From Candidatus Colivivens caballi (GTDB lineage: Bacteria; Bacteroidota; Bacteroidia; Bacteroidales; Bacteroidaceae), in the NCBI GenBank assembly GCA_018065565.1, contig JAGHSZ010000045.1, forward strand, positions 1 through 63,853: a DNA stretch of 63,853 nucleotides, read 5' to 3'. Shown piece by piece: positions 1 to 9,228 of the stretch. The notes beneath the pieces were generated by a model, which worked only from the letters and a program-made list of their open reading frames with translations, was not told the DNA's origin and did no database searches. Both the position numbers and the translations under genes were made by a program. Every line of letters begins with the position of its first letter. Position 1 is the stretch's first letter.

Positions 1-11
1 AATGGTTAAAC

Positions 12-329
12 TTAAGCGACAACACTCTTGATTGTCAATTCTGTGAACTGCTGACGATGACCGCGGAGCTTCTTGTAGCCCTTGCGACGACGCTTGTGGA
101 ACACGAGCGCCTTGTCACCCTTAACGAGTGGGCAGGCAACTTCGCATACTACCTTTGCGCCTTCAACTGTAGGAGTGCCTACTGTAACTGCGCCTTCATT
201 GTCAACCAATAATACTTTCTCGAACTCAACTGTCTGCTGAGCTTCAGCGTCCTTGATGTGGTGAACGAAGAGCTTCTTGCCTTCTTCTGCCTTGAACTGC
301 TGACCGTTAATTTCTACGATTGCGTACAT
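12..329 (-). CDS. rplU: 50S ribosomal protein L21
   Basis: L21 is a structural protein of the large ribosomal subunit that binds 23S rRNA. The 105-residue product starts [17 protein letters not shown], the standard L21 N-terminus, and carries the basic RNA-binding C-terminal stretch [17 protein letters not shown] at about residues 78-94; this is the usual family length. The reading frame stays open upstream to 785, but homology begins only at the ATG on 327-329, and a TAnnTTTG promoter box sits at 413-420, so the upstream extension is rejected. Its usual partner rpmA (L27) would lie just past the left edge and is not visible. Very secure. Confidence 0.98.
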   Translation of the reverse strand: MYAIVEINGQQFKAEEGKKLFVHHIKDAEAQQTVEFEKVLLVDNEGAVTVGTPTVEGAKVVCEVACPLVKGDKALVFHKRRRKGYKKLRGHRQQFTELTIKSVVA

Positions 330-412
330 TTTGTTAGGTTTAAACGGTTTTGACCGAGAGGCGGATCGGGTTTCCGAACGCTTAATCGAGCCTTTTCGGC
401 ATAATTCGGCTG

Positions 413-420
413 CAAAGGTA
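413..420 (-). promoter_or_regulatory. Promoter -7 box of rplU
   Basis: TACCTTTG read on the minus strand matches the Bacteroidota -7 consensus TAnnTTTG and lies 84 bp upstream of the rplU start. It is divergent from the box at 505-512. Confidence 0.7.
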
Positions 421-504
421 AGCAAAATTTGACAACTGGCAATTGATTGTTGCGAGAATTTATGTTTTTTCGTTGTTTTTTGTGGCTTGATGCATACTTT
501 TGCG

Positions 505-512
505 TAAATTTG
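505..512 (+). promoter_or_regulatory. Promoter -7 box of the outer-membrane protein gene
   Basis: TAAATTTG on the plus strand matches TAnnTTTG and lies 31 bp before the ATG at 544. Confidence 0.65.
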
Positions 513-543
513 CAGAAGATTTGTAATTGACAACGAACAAACG

Positions 544-3500
544 ATGAATAAATTGAGGTTAAGATTTGGATGGGTGATGTGCCTGCTGCTGACGGCGCTT
601 GTCTGCTGTCCTGGCGACTGTATGGCACAGAAAAATAAAGAAAAGGCACGGAGGGAGAGAAAGGTGTCGATTGGTGGCAGTGTGCTGAATTCGTTCACGA
701 AGGCTGGTGTGGGGGCGAAGGTGACTCTGCTGACTGCCGACAGTGTGTTTGTTGACTCGATGACATGCTGGTCGGTTGCAAACAATTCGGGTTATTATTT
801 TGAAGTGCCGGCTAAACCTGCAAAGTATATATTGAAGGCTGAACACGCTGACTACCATACTGCTTACTTGAACTATGAAATAAACTACATAGCCCGTAAC
901 ACCAGTTTTAGTGTTCCGCACCTCCTGATGAAGAAAAAGGACCCGACCACCGACCTTGACCAGATGCTTGATGAGGTGAAGGTGGTGGCTTCGAAGGTGA
1001 AGTTCCTGCACAAGGGCGACACACTGGTGTTTAATGCCGATGCCTTCAATGTGTCCGAAGGCAGTATGCTCGACGGACTGATAAGGCAACTGCCTGGGGT
1101 GGAACTGAAAAAAGGCGGCGAAATCTATGTGAACGGACGAAAGGTCGATGAACTGTTGCTCAACGGTGAACGCTTCATCAGCAGCGACCGTGAACTGATG
1201 CTCGACAACCTGCCATACTATGTGGTGAAGGACATTCAGGTGTATGACCGTCTGACCGATGGCGACAAATGGAAGGGCCGCCAGACTGAGCAGAAGGAAT
1301 ATGTGATGGATGTGACGATGAAGAAGGAGTTTCTCGGTGGCTACATTGGCAACATCGATGCAGGTGTCGGCAGTCACGACCGCTGGGTCGGACGATTGTT
1401 TGCCATGAGAAACAACATTCACTCGCAACTTGCCATCTTCGGCAACCTCAACAATGTGAACATCAGTTCGCAACCCGGTGAATCAGCCGAATGGGACCCG
1501 AGTGCGAACACGCAGAACGAGATGACACAGAAGCAAATCGGTGTGAACTGGTCAGAGACCGACAAAGACAAGGCGTGGGAAAGCAATTTTGATGCTGTGG
1601 TTGCATGGTTGAAGGATGAGGACGAGAACCGCACTGCTTCGGAGACATTTGCTTCCTCGGGAAATATATTCAACCGGAGCCTGAACAAGAGCGTTTCCGA
1701 CATGTTCAATGTGAACGCAAACCACTGGTTCCGACATAATAAGGTGTTTGGCAGCGAAAAGCTGCAACTGCTTACAACCATAGGAGTGGATTACAGCCGG
1801 GGCAATTCCACCTCTATGTCGAGGAGTGCATCGCTCAACTCCGACCCCTCGGCATATGGACTTGATGTGCCGCAGATGCTCGACTCCATCTTTTCGGCTG
1901 CAAAAGGGACGGAACTGTACGGGATGACAACAAACCGCTCGGCAAGCAACAGCCTGAACCGGACAGAGTCGCTCGGTCTGAACATTAACGAAAGTTTCAG
2001 TTACAAGATGCCGTGGGGCGACATCATCGCACTGGACTCACATGGCAGTTACTCACGGCAGAGCCGGGGCGAAGCCTACTCGCTCGACAGGACTGAGTTC
2101 CTGCAAAACGGTGATGTCGATTACAGAAACCAGTATCAGTCGTCGCCGTCGTCAAACTACAATTTTACGACTTCACTGGTGTATCGGCTGAACTTCCTCA
2201 ACGGACTGACGGTGTCGCCGTCAGTCAGTTATTCTCAGAACTATTCGAGGACTGATTGCGAATACTACCGACTCGACAAGTTGGGAGCAGGATGGGGCTC
2301 AATCGCTGACAGCCGCTCACTCGGACAGTTGCCATCGACACGCGACTCCCTGCTTCTTGCCCTTGACATGCAGAACTCGGAATGGCACGACAACATGTCA
2401 AAGACTCTGAGAGGAAAACTTGATGCTTCATGGCTAATTGAACACGACTCGATTAACACTTATTTGTCGATGAATGCATCGGTGCAGAGCGACCGTCAAT
2501 GGATGCGCTACGATGATGTCAATCCGGCTCTCGTGCTCGACTTCGACCCTTCACAGCGCCTGCGCCAGTCAGTGGTCACACCTTCTTTCAATATGAACAT
2601 CCAGCGCATCAATAACAAACAGTCGCGCTCGAGCTATGCCAGCATGTCCTACAACTTCTCTGTGAGCAGCCCTTCGCTCTCGCAACTCTACACCATTGTC
2701 AAGACTACAGACCCGCTGATGCGTACATACAGCAATCCCGACCTAAAAAACTCAAAACAACACTCGCTCAACCTTGCTTATAGCAAATGGGGCGAACCGT
2801 CGTTCTCCGTATGGTCGCACTTCAGCATTGTGCAGGACAGCTGGGGACAGCAGCGTATATATAATAAGGAGAAAGGGTCGTACTACTACAAGGCAGGAAA
2901 TGTGGATGGCAACTGGAATGCAGGAGTTGACCTAACTTTCAGTTGCGCACTCGACTCAGCCGAACACTGGCGGTTCTCTGCTGATACTGATTTCAGATAC
3001 AACCATAGCGTGGATTTCGATATGACCGAGATTGATGGCGACAAGGTGGTGGAGTCTGCCGACTTCGCGTCCTACGGCATGGCACTGAGCAAGGTGAACA
3101 CCATGACCACCAATAGCGGCCTTTACCTTGAATACACTTATGCCGACCTGCGAATCAATGCATCGGGCAACCTCACATGGCGCAACAGTCAGAGCCATCG
3201 TGAAAACTTCAAGACCATCAATGCATTCGAGTTCAACTATGGCATTGATGGTCAATACACATTCCCGAAACTGGCACTGTCTTTCAGCACATCCATTGCC
3301 ATGTTTAGCAAACGCGGCTATCAGGACAGCGACATGAACACCGACGACCTCATCTGGAACCTTGGAGTCTCGAAGTCGTTGTTGAAGGACAAGTCGCTGA
3401 TACTGAAACTGGAAGGCGTGGATTTATTCCATCAACTGTCGGCCAAGCATATGACGATCAATGCGCAGGGCCGCACCGAACAATGGCACAACTGCATACC

Positions 3501-3558
3501 GAACTACATCATGCTCCATGCCATCTACCGTCTCAACATCCTTCCGAAAAAGACATAG
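544..3558 (+). CDS. Outer-membrane beta-barrel protein with carboxypeptidase-regulatory-like N-domain
   Basis: 1004-residue secreted protein predicted to sit in the outer membrane. Residues 1-28 form a signal peptide (hydrophobic LLLTALVCC core, cleavage after CMA). Residues about 42-130 resemble the carboxypeptidase-D regulatory-like fold found at the front of Bacteroidota TonB-type receptors, followed by a plug-like segment (about 140-240; [16 protein letters not shown]). The rest is a long run of alternating aromatic/polar strands typical of the OMP_b-brl_3 class of barrels. It is not a classical SusC: no SusD partner follows and the usual SusC TonB-box motifs were not recognised. Substrate unknown. 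Transcribed alone from a promoter divergent to rplU. Confidence 0.85.
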   Translation: MNKLRLRFGWVMCLLLTALVCCPGDCMAQKNKEKARRERKVSIGGSVLNSFTKAGVGAKVTLLTADSVFVDSMTCWSVANNSGYYFEVPAKPAKYILKAEHADYHTAYLNYEINYIARNTSFSVPHLLMKKKDPTTDLDQMLDEVKVVASKVKFLHKGDTLVFNADAFNVSEGSMLDGLIRQLPGVELKKGGEIYVNGRKVDELLLNGERFISSDRELMLDNLPYYVVKDIQVYDRLTDGDKWKGRQTEQKEYVMDVTMKKEFLGGYIGNIDAGVGSHDRWVGRLFAMRNNIHSQLAIFGNLNNVNISSQPGESAEWDPSANTQNEMTQKQIGVNWSETDKDKAWESNFDAVVAWLKDEDENRTASETFASSGNIFNRSLNKSVSDMFNVNANHWFRHNKVFGSEKLQLLTTIGVDYSRGNSTSMSRSASLNSDPSAYGLDVPQMLDSIFSAAKGTELYGMTTNRSASNSLNRTESLGLNINESFSYKMPWGDIIALDSHGSYSRQSRGEAYSLDRTEFLQNGDVDYRNQYQSSPSSNYNFTTSLVYRLNFLNGLTVSPSVSYSQNYSRTDCEYYRLDKLGAGWGSIADSRSLGQLPSTRDSLLLALDMQNSEWHDNMSKTLRGKLDASWLIEHDSINTYLSMNASVQSDRQWMRYDDVNPALVLDFDPSQRLRQSVVTPSFNMNIQRINNKQSRSSYASMSYNFSVSSPSLSQLYTIVKTTDPLMRTYSNPDLKNSKQHSLNLAYSKWGEPSFSVWSHFSIVQDSWGQQRIYNKEKGSYYYKAGNVDGNWNAGVDLTFSCALDSAEHWRFSADTDFRYNHSVDFDMTEIDGDKVVESADFASYGMALSKVNTMTTNSGLYLEYTYADLRINASGNLTWRNSQSHRENFKTINAFEFNYGIDGQYTFPKLALSFSTSIAMFSKRGYQDSDMNTDDLIWNLGVSKSLLKDKSLILKLEGVDLFHQLSAKHMTINAQGRTEQWHNCIPNYIMLHAIYRLNILPKKT

Positions 3559-3641
3559 GATTAGTGCCGTCACTGTAACTTTCCTCCACACCAACATTAC
3601 ATTTCTTCTCGTTGACTGTCCGCTGTTTCCCATTTTTTCCG

Positions 3642-3649
3642 TAACTTTG
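3642..3649 (+). promoter_or_regulatory. Promoter -7 box of the GT4 gene
   Basis: TAACTTTG matches TAnnTTTG, 54 bp upstream of the ATG at 3704. A 7-bp inverted repeat, ATGTTCG (3665-3671) and CGAACAT (3679-3685), lies in the leader and could be a small hairpin or operator. Confidence 0.6.
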
Positions 3650-3703
3650 TGCCGTCAACCAAATATGTTCGCATTTACCGAACATGCATGACTGCAACCA
3701 GAT

Positions 3704-4963
3704 ATGAAGATACTCATAGTCAATACATACTTGCAGGGTGGTGGTGCTGCCGTGGCATCGTGCCGTCTGGCGCAGGCACTGCGTCGCGACGGACTCGATG
3801 TGACAATGCTGTCCATGCACCGCAAGTTCCCTCATTTCTACTGGGAACGCTTTGTCATTTGGGCATCAAACCTTTTCAGCCGCAAGCATCTGTTTGCAGT
3901 GTCAATCGCCAATGCGGGCGAGGACATCACACGGCTTCCAGAATTCCGCGAAGCCGACATCATTCATCTTCATTGGATCAACCAGGGCTTCATTTCGCTC
4001 GACTGTCTCCGCCAGATACTTGACAGTGGCAAACCCGTGGTGTGGACCCTCCACGACATGTGGCCCTTGACAGCCATCTGCCATCATGCCTACACCTGTA
4101 CAGCCTATGAAACCCACTGCCGCAACTGTCATTTCCTTCGCCACCCATCTGCCACCGACCTTTCTGCAAAGGTATTCGACCGGAAGGCAGAAGTGCTTAA
4201 AGGCAGTGACATGCATGTGGTGGCTGTCAGTCAGTGGCTTGCCGACAAGGTGCGTCACAGCGCATTGTTGAAGGACAAACCTCTGTGCGTAATACCTAAT
4301 ACGCTGTCCACTCGTCTGTTCCCGATGCTTGATAAGGCTGAGTGCCGACGGATAGTGGGTGTGCCCGACAAGAATATCTTGATTTTTGGCGCAGCAAAAC
4401 TGGATGACCCAATCAAGGGCTTCGGGCTGTTTGTAAAGTCGCTGAGATGCTTGTTCAGGAGTCATCCCGAATACTGGGGCACAGTGCATGTACTACTGTT
4501 CGGAAACATCAAGTCCGACAAAAAAGCTTTTCTCTCGTCAATCCAAGTTCCATGTACTTATTGTGGTTCAATCGAAACCGGGAACCTTGCCCAACTGTAT
4601 TCTGCTTCGGATGCGGTTGTGTCGTCGTCATACTATGAGACATTTGGACAGACTCTGATTGAGGCTCAGGCTTGTGGGTGTGTGGCTGTGTCGTGGAACA
4701 ACAGTGGGCAGGCTGACATCATCCGTCACAAGGTGAATGGCTATCTTGCCGAATATCTGTCGGAGGCTGACCTTGCAGAGGGCATCCGCTGGGCACTTGA
4801 TGAAGGGCAGAAAGTGGCAACGCGTGAACAACGGAGGCAGATGACCATTGAACGCTTTTCGGAAAATGTAGTCGGTCAGATGCATGTGCAACTGTACGAA
4901 CAACTAATTGATAACAAAAAAAAGAATAATGGATGCACCATTAACCAAGAAACCGCGCCTTGA
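3704..4963 (+). CDS. Glycosyltransferase, GT4 family
   Basis: 419-residue cytoplasmic or membrane-associated retaining glycosyltransferase of GT-B fold, expected to move a sugar from a nucleotide donor onto a surface-glycan intermediate. The N-domain begins MKILIVNTYLQGGGAA (glycine loop at 12-14) and contains TLHDMWPLTAICHH (115-128), followed by a cysteine cluster (C126, C132, C139, C142) typical of this Bacteroidota GT4 subgroup. The C-domain has the EX7E signature, E312-E320, in YETFGQTLIEAQACG. Its 3' end overlaps the acyltransferase gene by 35 bp, so the two are co-transcribed. Acceptor and donor sugars cannot be told from sequence. Confidence 0.9.
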   Translation: MKILIVNTYLQGGGAAVASCRLAQALRRDGLDVTMLSMHRKFPHFYWERFVIWASNLFSRKHLFAVSIANAGEDITRLPEFREADIIHLHWINQGFISLDCLRQILDSGKPVVWTLHDMWPLTAICHHAYTCTAYETHCRNCHFLRHPSATDLSAKVFDRKAEVLKGSDMHVVAVSQWLADKVRHSALLKDKPLCVIPNTLSTRLFPMLDKAECRRIVGVPDKNILIFGAAKLDDPIKGFGLFVKSLRCLFRSHPEYWGTVHVLLFGNIKSDKKAFLSSIQVPCTYCGSIETGNLAQLYSASDAVVSSSYYETFGQTLIEAQACGCVAVSWNNSGQADIIRHKVNGYLAEYLSEADLAEGIRWALDEGQKVATREQRRQMTIERFSENVVGQMHVQLYEQLIDNKKKNNGCTINQETAP

Positions 4964-6014
4964 ATGGATTGATGCCATGCGTGGATTTACAATGATTCTT
5001 GTAGTGGCAATGCATGTCGCTACGCAGGGCTTCACCCAGGAACCCAAGTACTCGTCGTCGCTGTCACTGTTTCTGTTGCTGCGAATGCCGCTGTTCTTCT
5101 TCATCAGCGGTTTCCTCTCCTACAAGGCGAATGCCGATTGGAGTTTCCGCGGTTTCAGTCGCATGGTGGGCAAGAAGATGCGCATCCAGATCATTCCGAC
5201 GGTGGTCTTTTTCCTGGTGTTCATCACGCTGATACACCCATCGACCTTCGGCAGTTCGCTTGTGTCGAGCCTTGCTTCACCGATGAAGGCTGGCTACTGG
5301 TTCACGCTGACACTGCTCTACATGTTCATCATCTATTATGTGTTCGAGTTCTTCGAACAGAAACTGAAATACCAGTCGTGCGTACCAATCCTGTTGCTGT
5401 GGGTGCTTTCGCTCATATTCTACGAAACATGCTACATGCCAAAGGATTTCCCTTGGGCATTTGGTGCAAAGAAGGGCTATGATGGATGGCTGAACTATAC
5501 GAGTATGGTGCAGGTGATGATATATTTCCACTTCTTCATCTTCGGCAACATCGTACACCGCTACTGGGGCAAGGTCGAGAAACTCTATGACAAGCAGGGC
5601 TTCATTTTCGCTATCATCGTGCTGGCGTTCTTGTCGTCGGCCGACTACATCTCGCTCCATCTGCTGAAAGGTGCGTGGGCAAATCTCTCGCAGACACTGG
5701 CACGCTACTCGCTGCTCACACTCACATTCCTTTTCTTCCGCTACTATCAGACTGACTTCTCGAAGGACAAGTGGCTGGGGCGCGGACTGCAATACATCGG
5801 TACCCGCACCCTCGACATCTATCTCATTCACTTCCTGTTGCTTCCACGCATACCCGAGGTCGGTGAGTTCTTCAACAAACATCCACACAATTTCGTTGTT
5901 GACAGCACATTGTCGTTCATTGGCGGCATAATCGTTATCGGCTTCTGCATCGTCATTTCCAACACACTGCGCATCAGTCCGTTCTTGAAGAAGTATCTGT
6001 TCGGAAGGCAATGA
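4929..6014 (+). CDS. Acyltransferase 3 family membrane protein
   Basis: 361-residue multi-pass membrane protein of the acyltransferase-3 (OafA/WecH-like) family, which O-acylates extracellular sugars using acyl-CoA. The N-terminus EWIDAMRGFTMILVVAMHV carries the family pattern of a first transmembrane helix with a conserved R and H; about ten hydrophobic helices follow, with an internal FFFISGFL segment. I chose the ATG at 4929. An in-frame TTG at 4908 would add seven residues. It overlaps the upstream glycosyltransferase gene in another frame, which suggests translational coupling and a joint role in glycan decoration. A strong terminator follows at 6046-6088. Confidence 0.88.
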   Translation: MDAPLTKKPRLEWIDAMRGFTMILVVAMHVATQGFTQEPKYSSSLSLFLLLRMPLFFFISGFLSYKANADWSFRGFSRMVGKKMRIQIIPTVVFFLVFITLIHPSTFGSSLVSSLASPMKAGYWFTLTLLYMFIIYYVFEFFEQKLKYQSCVPILLLWVLSLIFYETCYMPKDFPWAFGAKKGYDGWLNYTSMVQVMIYFHFFIFGNIVHRYWGKVEKLYDKQGFIFAIIVLAFLSSADYISLHLLKGAWANLSQTLARYSLLTLTFLFFRYYQTDFSKDKWLGRGLQYIGTRTLDIYLIHFLLLPRIPEVGEFFNKHPHNFVVDSTLSFIGGIIVIGFCIVISNTLRISPFLKKYLFGRQ

Positions 6015-6045
6015 CAGGCAAAGACCATTTTCACAATTACAACAA

Positions 6046-6088
6046 AGCGAGCGTTCATGTTTCCACTTCATGAACGCTCGCTTTTTTC
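6046..6088 (+). terminator. Rho-independent terminator after the acyltransferase
   Basis: A 15-bp inverted repeat (AAGCGAGCGTTCATG, 9-nt loop, CATGAACGCTCGCTT) is followed by a T-run. The arms resemble the GAGCGCTC units of the repeat element that begins about 330 bp downstream. Confidence 0.85.
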
Positions 6089-6404
6089 CTTCACAACCGC
6101 TTATATACCCAAATCATTTATTGTGCTGTTTCGTGCAAACAAGCCTGCTTTTGGTCATCCCAAGAACCATCCAAGGTACAACTTAACACAGAGACGGGAT
6201 TATCATTCCTGCTGTGTGGTTATTAATCCCGTCCACAGAGAATGCCTGCGGCATTAATGAGTTATACAGAGCCATGCGGACGGGTGGCAGCACTCCGTGA
6301 CCTCTCCATGTGCCAAAGGCACACTCTGTGAGAAGGTATGTGAAAAAATATATTAAACCTTCTCTGTGTTGAAAACAAAGTCTGCTGATGTTATAACGCT
6401 AATG
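6089..6404. other. Non-coding stretch with nested inverted repeats
   Basis: No credible gene. It holds GACGGGATTA (6193-6202) paired with TAATCCCGTC (6224-6233), enclosed by an outer pair AACACAGAGA (6185-6194) and TCTCTGTGTT (6361-6370). It may be a structured RNA or a decayed small mobile element; no target duplication is visible. Confidence 0.4.
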
Positions 6405-6645
6405 AACGATTGTGGATAAATGCTCTCGCGTGCGCTCATAAATGTCTTCACGAGCGCTCATAAATGCTCTCACGAGCGCACGATAATATATAAAAGGTGT
6501 ACACCTTTTTCCATTTAGGTGTACACCTTTCCTAAGTTTGCTGTACACCTTTTTTCAGGAAGGTGTACACCTTTTTCAATTATCCACCGCTCGTGAGACA
6601 ATTATCGTGCGCTCGTGAGACAATCCGTCACCGCTCGTGGGACAG
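6405..6645. repeat. 22-bp-phased palindrome array, element 1
   Basis: Four central palindromes start at 6496, 6518, 6540 and 6562, exactly 22 bp apart: GGTGTACACC except the third, GCTGTACACC. Each is bordered by A/T runs. Left flanking units of GAGCGCTC type are centred at 6433.5, 6455.5 and 6477.5, plus a decayed one at 6411.5 that still ends ATAAATG. Right units are centred at 6588.5, 6610.5 and 6632.5. All steps are 22 bp except 23 bp between the last left unit and the first core. It fills the gap between converging genes and ends about 8 bp before the downstream stop codon. Confidence 0.95.
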
Positions 6646-6652
6646 TTTTTGT

Positions 6653-7570
6653 TCAGGCATTGAACAGCCAGAACCGCAGAATCTGATAAGGAAACTTCAC
6701 CCACTGCTGCCACATGAGCGAGGCGTGGTGGTTGAGCGACTTCATGTTGATGTTTTCGACTGTGATGTCGTCGAAGTCGAAGACCTGTGCCGTGTCAATC
6801 ATCTGGTCTTCGTATTTTGTATCTGAAATCTTGACACAGTTGATGCCCGAGCCGTCATTGCCCCAGTTGCGTACCTTGCTTACGGTCGGTGCCACCGAGT
6901 AGAGGCCGTTGAGAATGGAGTAGGCAACGGTGCAGGTGTCGCCGTAAAGCATGCGTTTGTTTATCATGCGGAGCAGGGTGTAGAGCACACGCGGTTCGGT
7001 GCGGAATATCTTCCATGACTTCCGAGGTGAATGCAGAATGCTGATTGCCCACTGGCGGGTGTGGATGAAGAGTTTCGACTTCCACAGTCCGACGCCCCAT
7101 GCCGAATAGTTGTAGGTGGCATAGGCATTCTTCGTGTAGTCCTTCATCTCGACTGGTGGGGTATATCCGCTGACGGCATAGACCGAGGGATTGTCCTCGA
7201 AGAGGTTGAGGCCCTTGTTGATGTAGTCGAGGAAGTTAGGCGCAAACTCGTTGTCGTCCTCCGACAGTATGTAGCGGTCATATCCCAGACTGAAACAGTA
7301 GTCGCGCATGTCAGCAATGTTCTGCCGGCACCCGATGTTGTGCTCGCGGCTGTGAACCGTCACACTCCTGAACCCCGTGATGGTTGGTATGTATTCTTTC
7401 AGTTGCTCATAGCCGGGACGGTGAGCGTCTTTGAGCGGGTAGTCGAGGGCAATGAAAAGGTCGGTCTCCGATGCGTGAGTACAGCGCGACAGCGATTCCA
7501 CGCAGCGGCGGAAGTGGTCGTAGCGGCAGAGGGTGGGGATGATGACGGGGGCGAATGGCGACAGTTCCAT
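6653..7570 (-). CDS. GT-A fold glycosyltransferase (GT2/GNT-I-like)
   Basis: 305-residue soluble glycosyltransferase. The N-terminus FAPVIIPTLCRYDHFRRCVE is the nucleotide-sugar binding strand-turn-helix of GT-A enzymes. LSEDDNEFAPNFLDY (about 102-116) supplies the acidic metal-binding motif, with EDD at 104-106, and resembles N-acetylglucosaminyltransferase I-like proteins. It begins 17 bp after the DegT aminotransferase gene on the same strand, so both probably build one surface glycan; the adjacent GT4/acyltransferase pair on the other strand may serve the same polymer. Donor and acceptor are unknown. Confidence 0.8.
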   Translation of the reverse strand: MELSPFAPVIIPTLCRYDHFRRCVESLSRCTHASETDLFIALDYPLKDAHRPGYEQLKEYIPTITGFRSVTVHSREHNIGCRQNIADMRDYCFSLGYDRYILSEDDNEFAPNFLDYINKGLNLFEDNPSVYAVSGYTPPVEMKDYTKNAYATYNYSAWGVGLWKSKLFIHTRQWAISILHSPRKSWKIFRTEPRVLYTLLRMINKRMLYGDTCTVAYSILNGLYSVAPTVSKVRNWGNDGSGINCVKISDTKYEDQMIDTAQVFDFDDITVENINMKSLNHHASLMWQQWVKFPYQILRFWLFNA

Positions 7571-7587
7571 GTTGATGTTGCTGCTGA

Positions 7588-8724
7588 TTATTTGCGGATT
7601 AGGTCGATGACTCTCATCACCTGTTCGTCGGTGAGGTCGTGATAGATAGGCAGACAGATTACGGTGTCGGCCAGGCGTGTGGCATTCGGCAGATTGGCAG
7701 GATGAGCCGAAGGCAGACTGCGGTAAGTGGAGAACGAACTGATGAGTGGGTAGAAGTAGCGGCGTCCCAGCACATCGTGTTCCTTCATCTTGAAATAGAG
7801 TTCGTCGCGGCTCATGCCGTACTGTGCCTCATCGACAAATATCGGGAAGTAGGCGAAGTTGTGGCGCAGGCTGTGGTCTTCATCGGCAGTACCCATTGCA
7901 GCCATGTAAGGGAAGGTGCTGATGCCGGGGATGTCGCGAATGGCATCCGCATACTTCTCTGCAATGGCACGACGGGCAGCGATGGCGCTATCCACCTGTC
8001 GCAGGTTGAGCAGTCCGTAGGCTGCACGGATTTCGTCCATCTTGGAGTTGATGCCGGGACCCACCACCTCGGTCTCGCCAGCAAAACCGAAGTTCTTCAA
8101 GTAGTCGATGCGCTGTTTCATCTCGGCATCGTGCATCACCATGGCACCACCTTCGATGGTGTTATACACCTTTGTGGCATGGAACGACAGCGTTGACAGG
8201 TCGCCCCATTCCAGTATGCTCTTGCCGTCCTGTTCCACACCGAAGGCATGGGCTGCATCGTAGATGACACGCAGGTTGTAGCGGTCGGCAATCTCCTTGA
8301 TGCGTTTCACATCACAAGGCTTGCCATAGACATGTACTGGCATGATGGCAGAAGTCTGTGGCGTGATGGCACTCTCAATCTTGTCGGGGTCGATGTTTCC
8401 GGTTGCAGGGTCGATATCGACGAACACCGGGCGTGCTCCGTTCCACCAGATAGAGTGGGTGGTGGCAACGAACGAGTAGGGCGTGGTGATGACCTCGCCT
8501 GTGATGTGCAGTGCTTGCAGAGCGGTGATGAGCGGCAGTGTGCCGTTGGTGAACAGACTGATGTATGGCACTTTCAGATACGATGCCAGTTCCTGCTCGA
8601 GTTGGCGGTGCAGTGTTCCGTTGTTGGTTATCCACTTGCGGTCCCAGATGTCTTTGAGCAACTCGTGAAACTCGTCGAGGTCGGGCAGCAGTGGTGATGT
8701 GACGGTGATTTTATCCATTGACAT
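7588..8724 (-). CDS. DegT/DnrJ/EryC1/StrS aminotransferase
   Basis: 378-residue PLP enzyme that aminates a keto-sugar nucleotide during amino-sugar synthesis. Diagnostic segments are SLFTNGTLPLITALQ (56-70), TTPYSFVATTHSI (80-92), IMPVHVYGKPCD (127-138), VIYDAAHAFG (153-162; the Asp binds the PLP ring nitrogen) and SFHATKVYNTIEGG (180-193), whose Lys185 should hold PLP. Size is normal for the family. A second ATG two codons in is equally possible as start. It precedes a glycosyltransferase gene, consistent with surface-glycan biosynthesis. The exact sugar product cannot be assigned. Confidence 0.9.
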   Translation of the reverse strand: MSMDKITVTSPLLPDLDEFHELLKDIWDRKWITNNGTLHRQLEQELASYLKVPYISLFTNGTLPLITALQALHITGEVITTPYSFVATTHSIWWNGARPVFVDIDPATGNIDPDKIESAITPQTSAIMPVHVYGKPCDVKRIKEIADRYNLRVIYDAAHAFGVEQDGKSILEWGDLSTLSFHATKVYNTIEGGAMVMHDAEMKQRIDYLKNFGFAGETEVVGPGINSKMDEIRAAYGLLNLRQVDSAIAARRAIAEKYADAIRDIPGISTFPYMAAMGTADEDHSLRHNFAYFPIFVDEAQYGMSRDELYFKMKEHDVLGRRYFYPLISSFSTYRSLPSAHPANLPNATRLADTVICLPIYHDLTDEQVMRVIDLIRK

Positions 8725-8738
8725 TTGTGTATTTGGTG

Positions 8739-8746
8739 CAAATTTA
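8739..8746 (-). promoter_or_regulatory. Promoter -7 box of the DegT gene
   Basis: TAAATTTG on the minus strand, 15 bp upstream of the start at 8724, implies a very short leader. Confidence 0.5.
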
Positions 8747-8892
8747 TGAATTTGTTTCTACATACAGGCAATGTTTTGGCATTTATTTTGTCGCTCCGAC
8801 TCTTTTTTGTGGAAATGCAGTCGCACGGGCATTTATGCGAGCACCTGTAACAAAAAACTTGCAATTGTGTTGTGCGTGTCGAAAATATGATG

Positions 8893-8900
8893 TATCTTTG
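8893..8900 (+). promoter_or_regulatory. Promoter -7 box of the DUF4250 gene
   Basis: TATCTTTG matches TAnnTTTG. Five bases downstream, around the expected transcript start, lies the perfect 18-bp palindrome CCTTAATATATATTAAGG (8905-8922). Two 17-bp near-identical direct copies of ATTTGCTGAAAAYTGAA follow at 8952-8968 and 8972-8988, just before the gene. Confidence 0.65.
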
Positions 8901-8993
8901 CACACCTTAATATATATTAAGGAGAATGTTGATAGCAATAAGAGCAATTGTATTTGCTGAAAACTGAATACATTTGCTGAAAATTGAAAACGA

Positions 8994-9176
8994 ATGATGG
9001 AAGGACTGCCACAAGACCCGATGATGCTGCTGAGCATGATTAATATGAAATTGCGCGACGAATATGGATCGCTCGATGAATTGTGCGATGATATGAACAT
9101 CGACCGTGATGAACTGTGCCAGCGACTGGCCGCTGCTGGATTTGAATACAGCAAGCAGGCGAACAAGTTCTGGTGA
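8994..9176 (+). CDS. DUF4250 domain-containing small protein
   Basis: 60-residue acidic protein matching the DUF4250 pattern as I know it: LPQDPMMLLSMINMKLRDEY followed by SLDELCDDMNIDRDEL and a C-terminal aromatic ending in FW. The middle resembles a short helix-turn-helix (LDELCDDMNIDRDELCQRLAAAGF), so DNA binding is conceivable but unproven. Start could be either of two adjacent ATG codons. It has its own promoter and an unusual leader with a palindrome and a direct repeat. Function unknown. Confidence 0.85.
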   Translation: MMEGLPQDPMMLLSMINMKLRDEYGSLDELCDDMNIDRDELCQRLAAAGFEYSKQANKFW

Positions 9177-9228
9177 TTGATACAATAAATCGTGCTGTTG
9201 TTTCGTTAATTAACTGTGAACTTATGAT

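Noticed and set aside
330..785. N-terminal extension of rplU
   Set aside because: It crosses the promoter box at 413-420 and lies beyond the standard L21 N-terminus.
559..1473. 304-codon open frame antisense to the outer-membrane protein gene
   Set aside because: It is a shadow of the real gene on the other strand, with His/Val-rich composition and no recognisable domain.
544..3558. SusC-type nutrient receptor of a polysaccharide utilisation locus
   Set aside because: No SusD-like gene follows and the typical SusC signature motifs are not visible.
5277..6071. 264-codon minus-strand frame under the acyltransferase gene
   Set aside because: Composition is antisense-like and the plus-strand gene has clear membrane-protein character.
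7031..7642. 203-codon plus-strand frame over two glycan genes
   Set aside because: It crosses the junction of two well-supported minus-strand genes and has no recognisable motif.
8926..8967. 13-codon leader peptide before the DUF4250 gene
   Set aside because: AAGGAG is only one or two bases from the ATG, too close for a working ribosome site, and the codons show no regulatory pattern.
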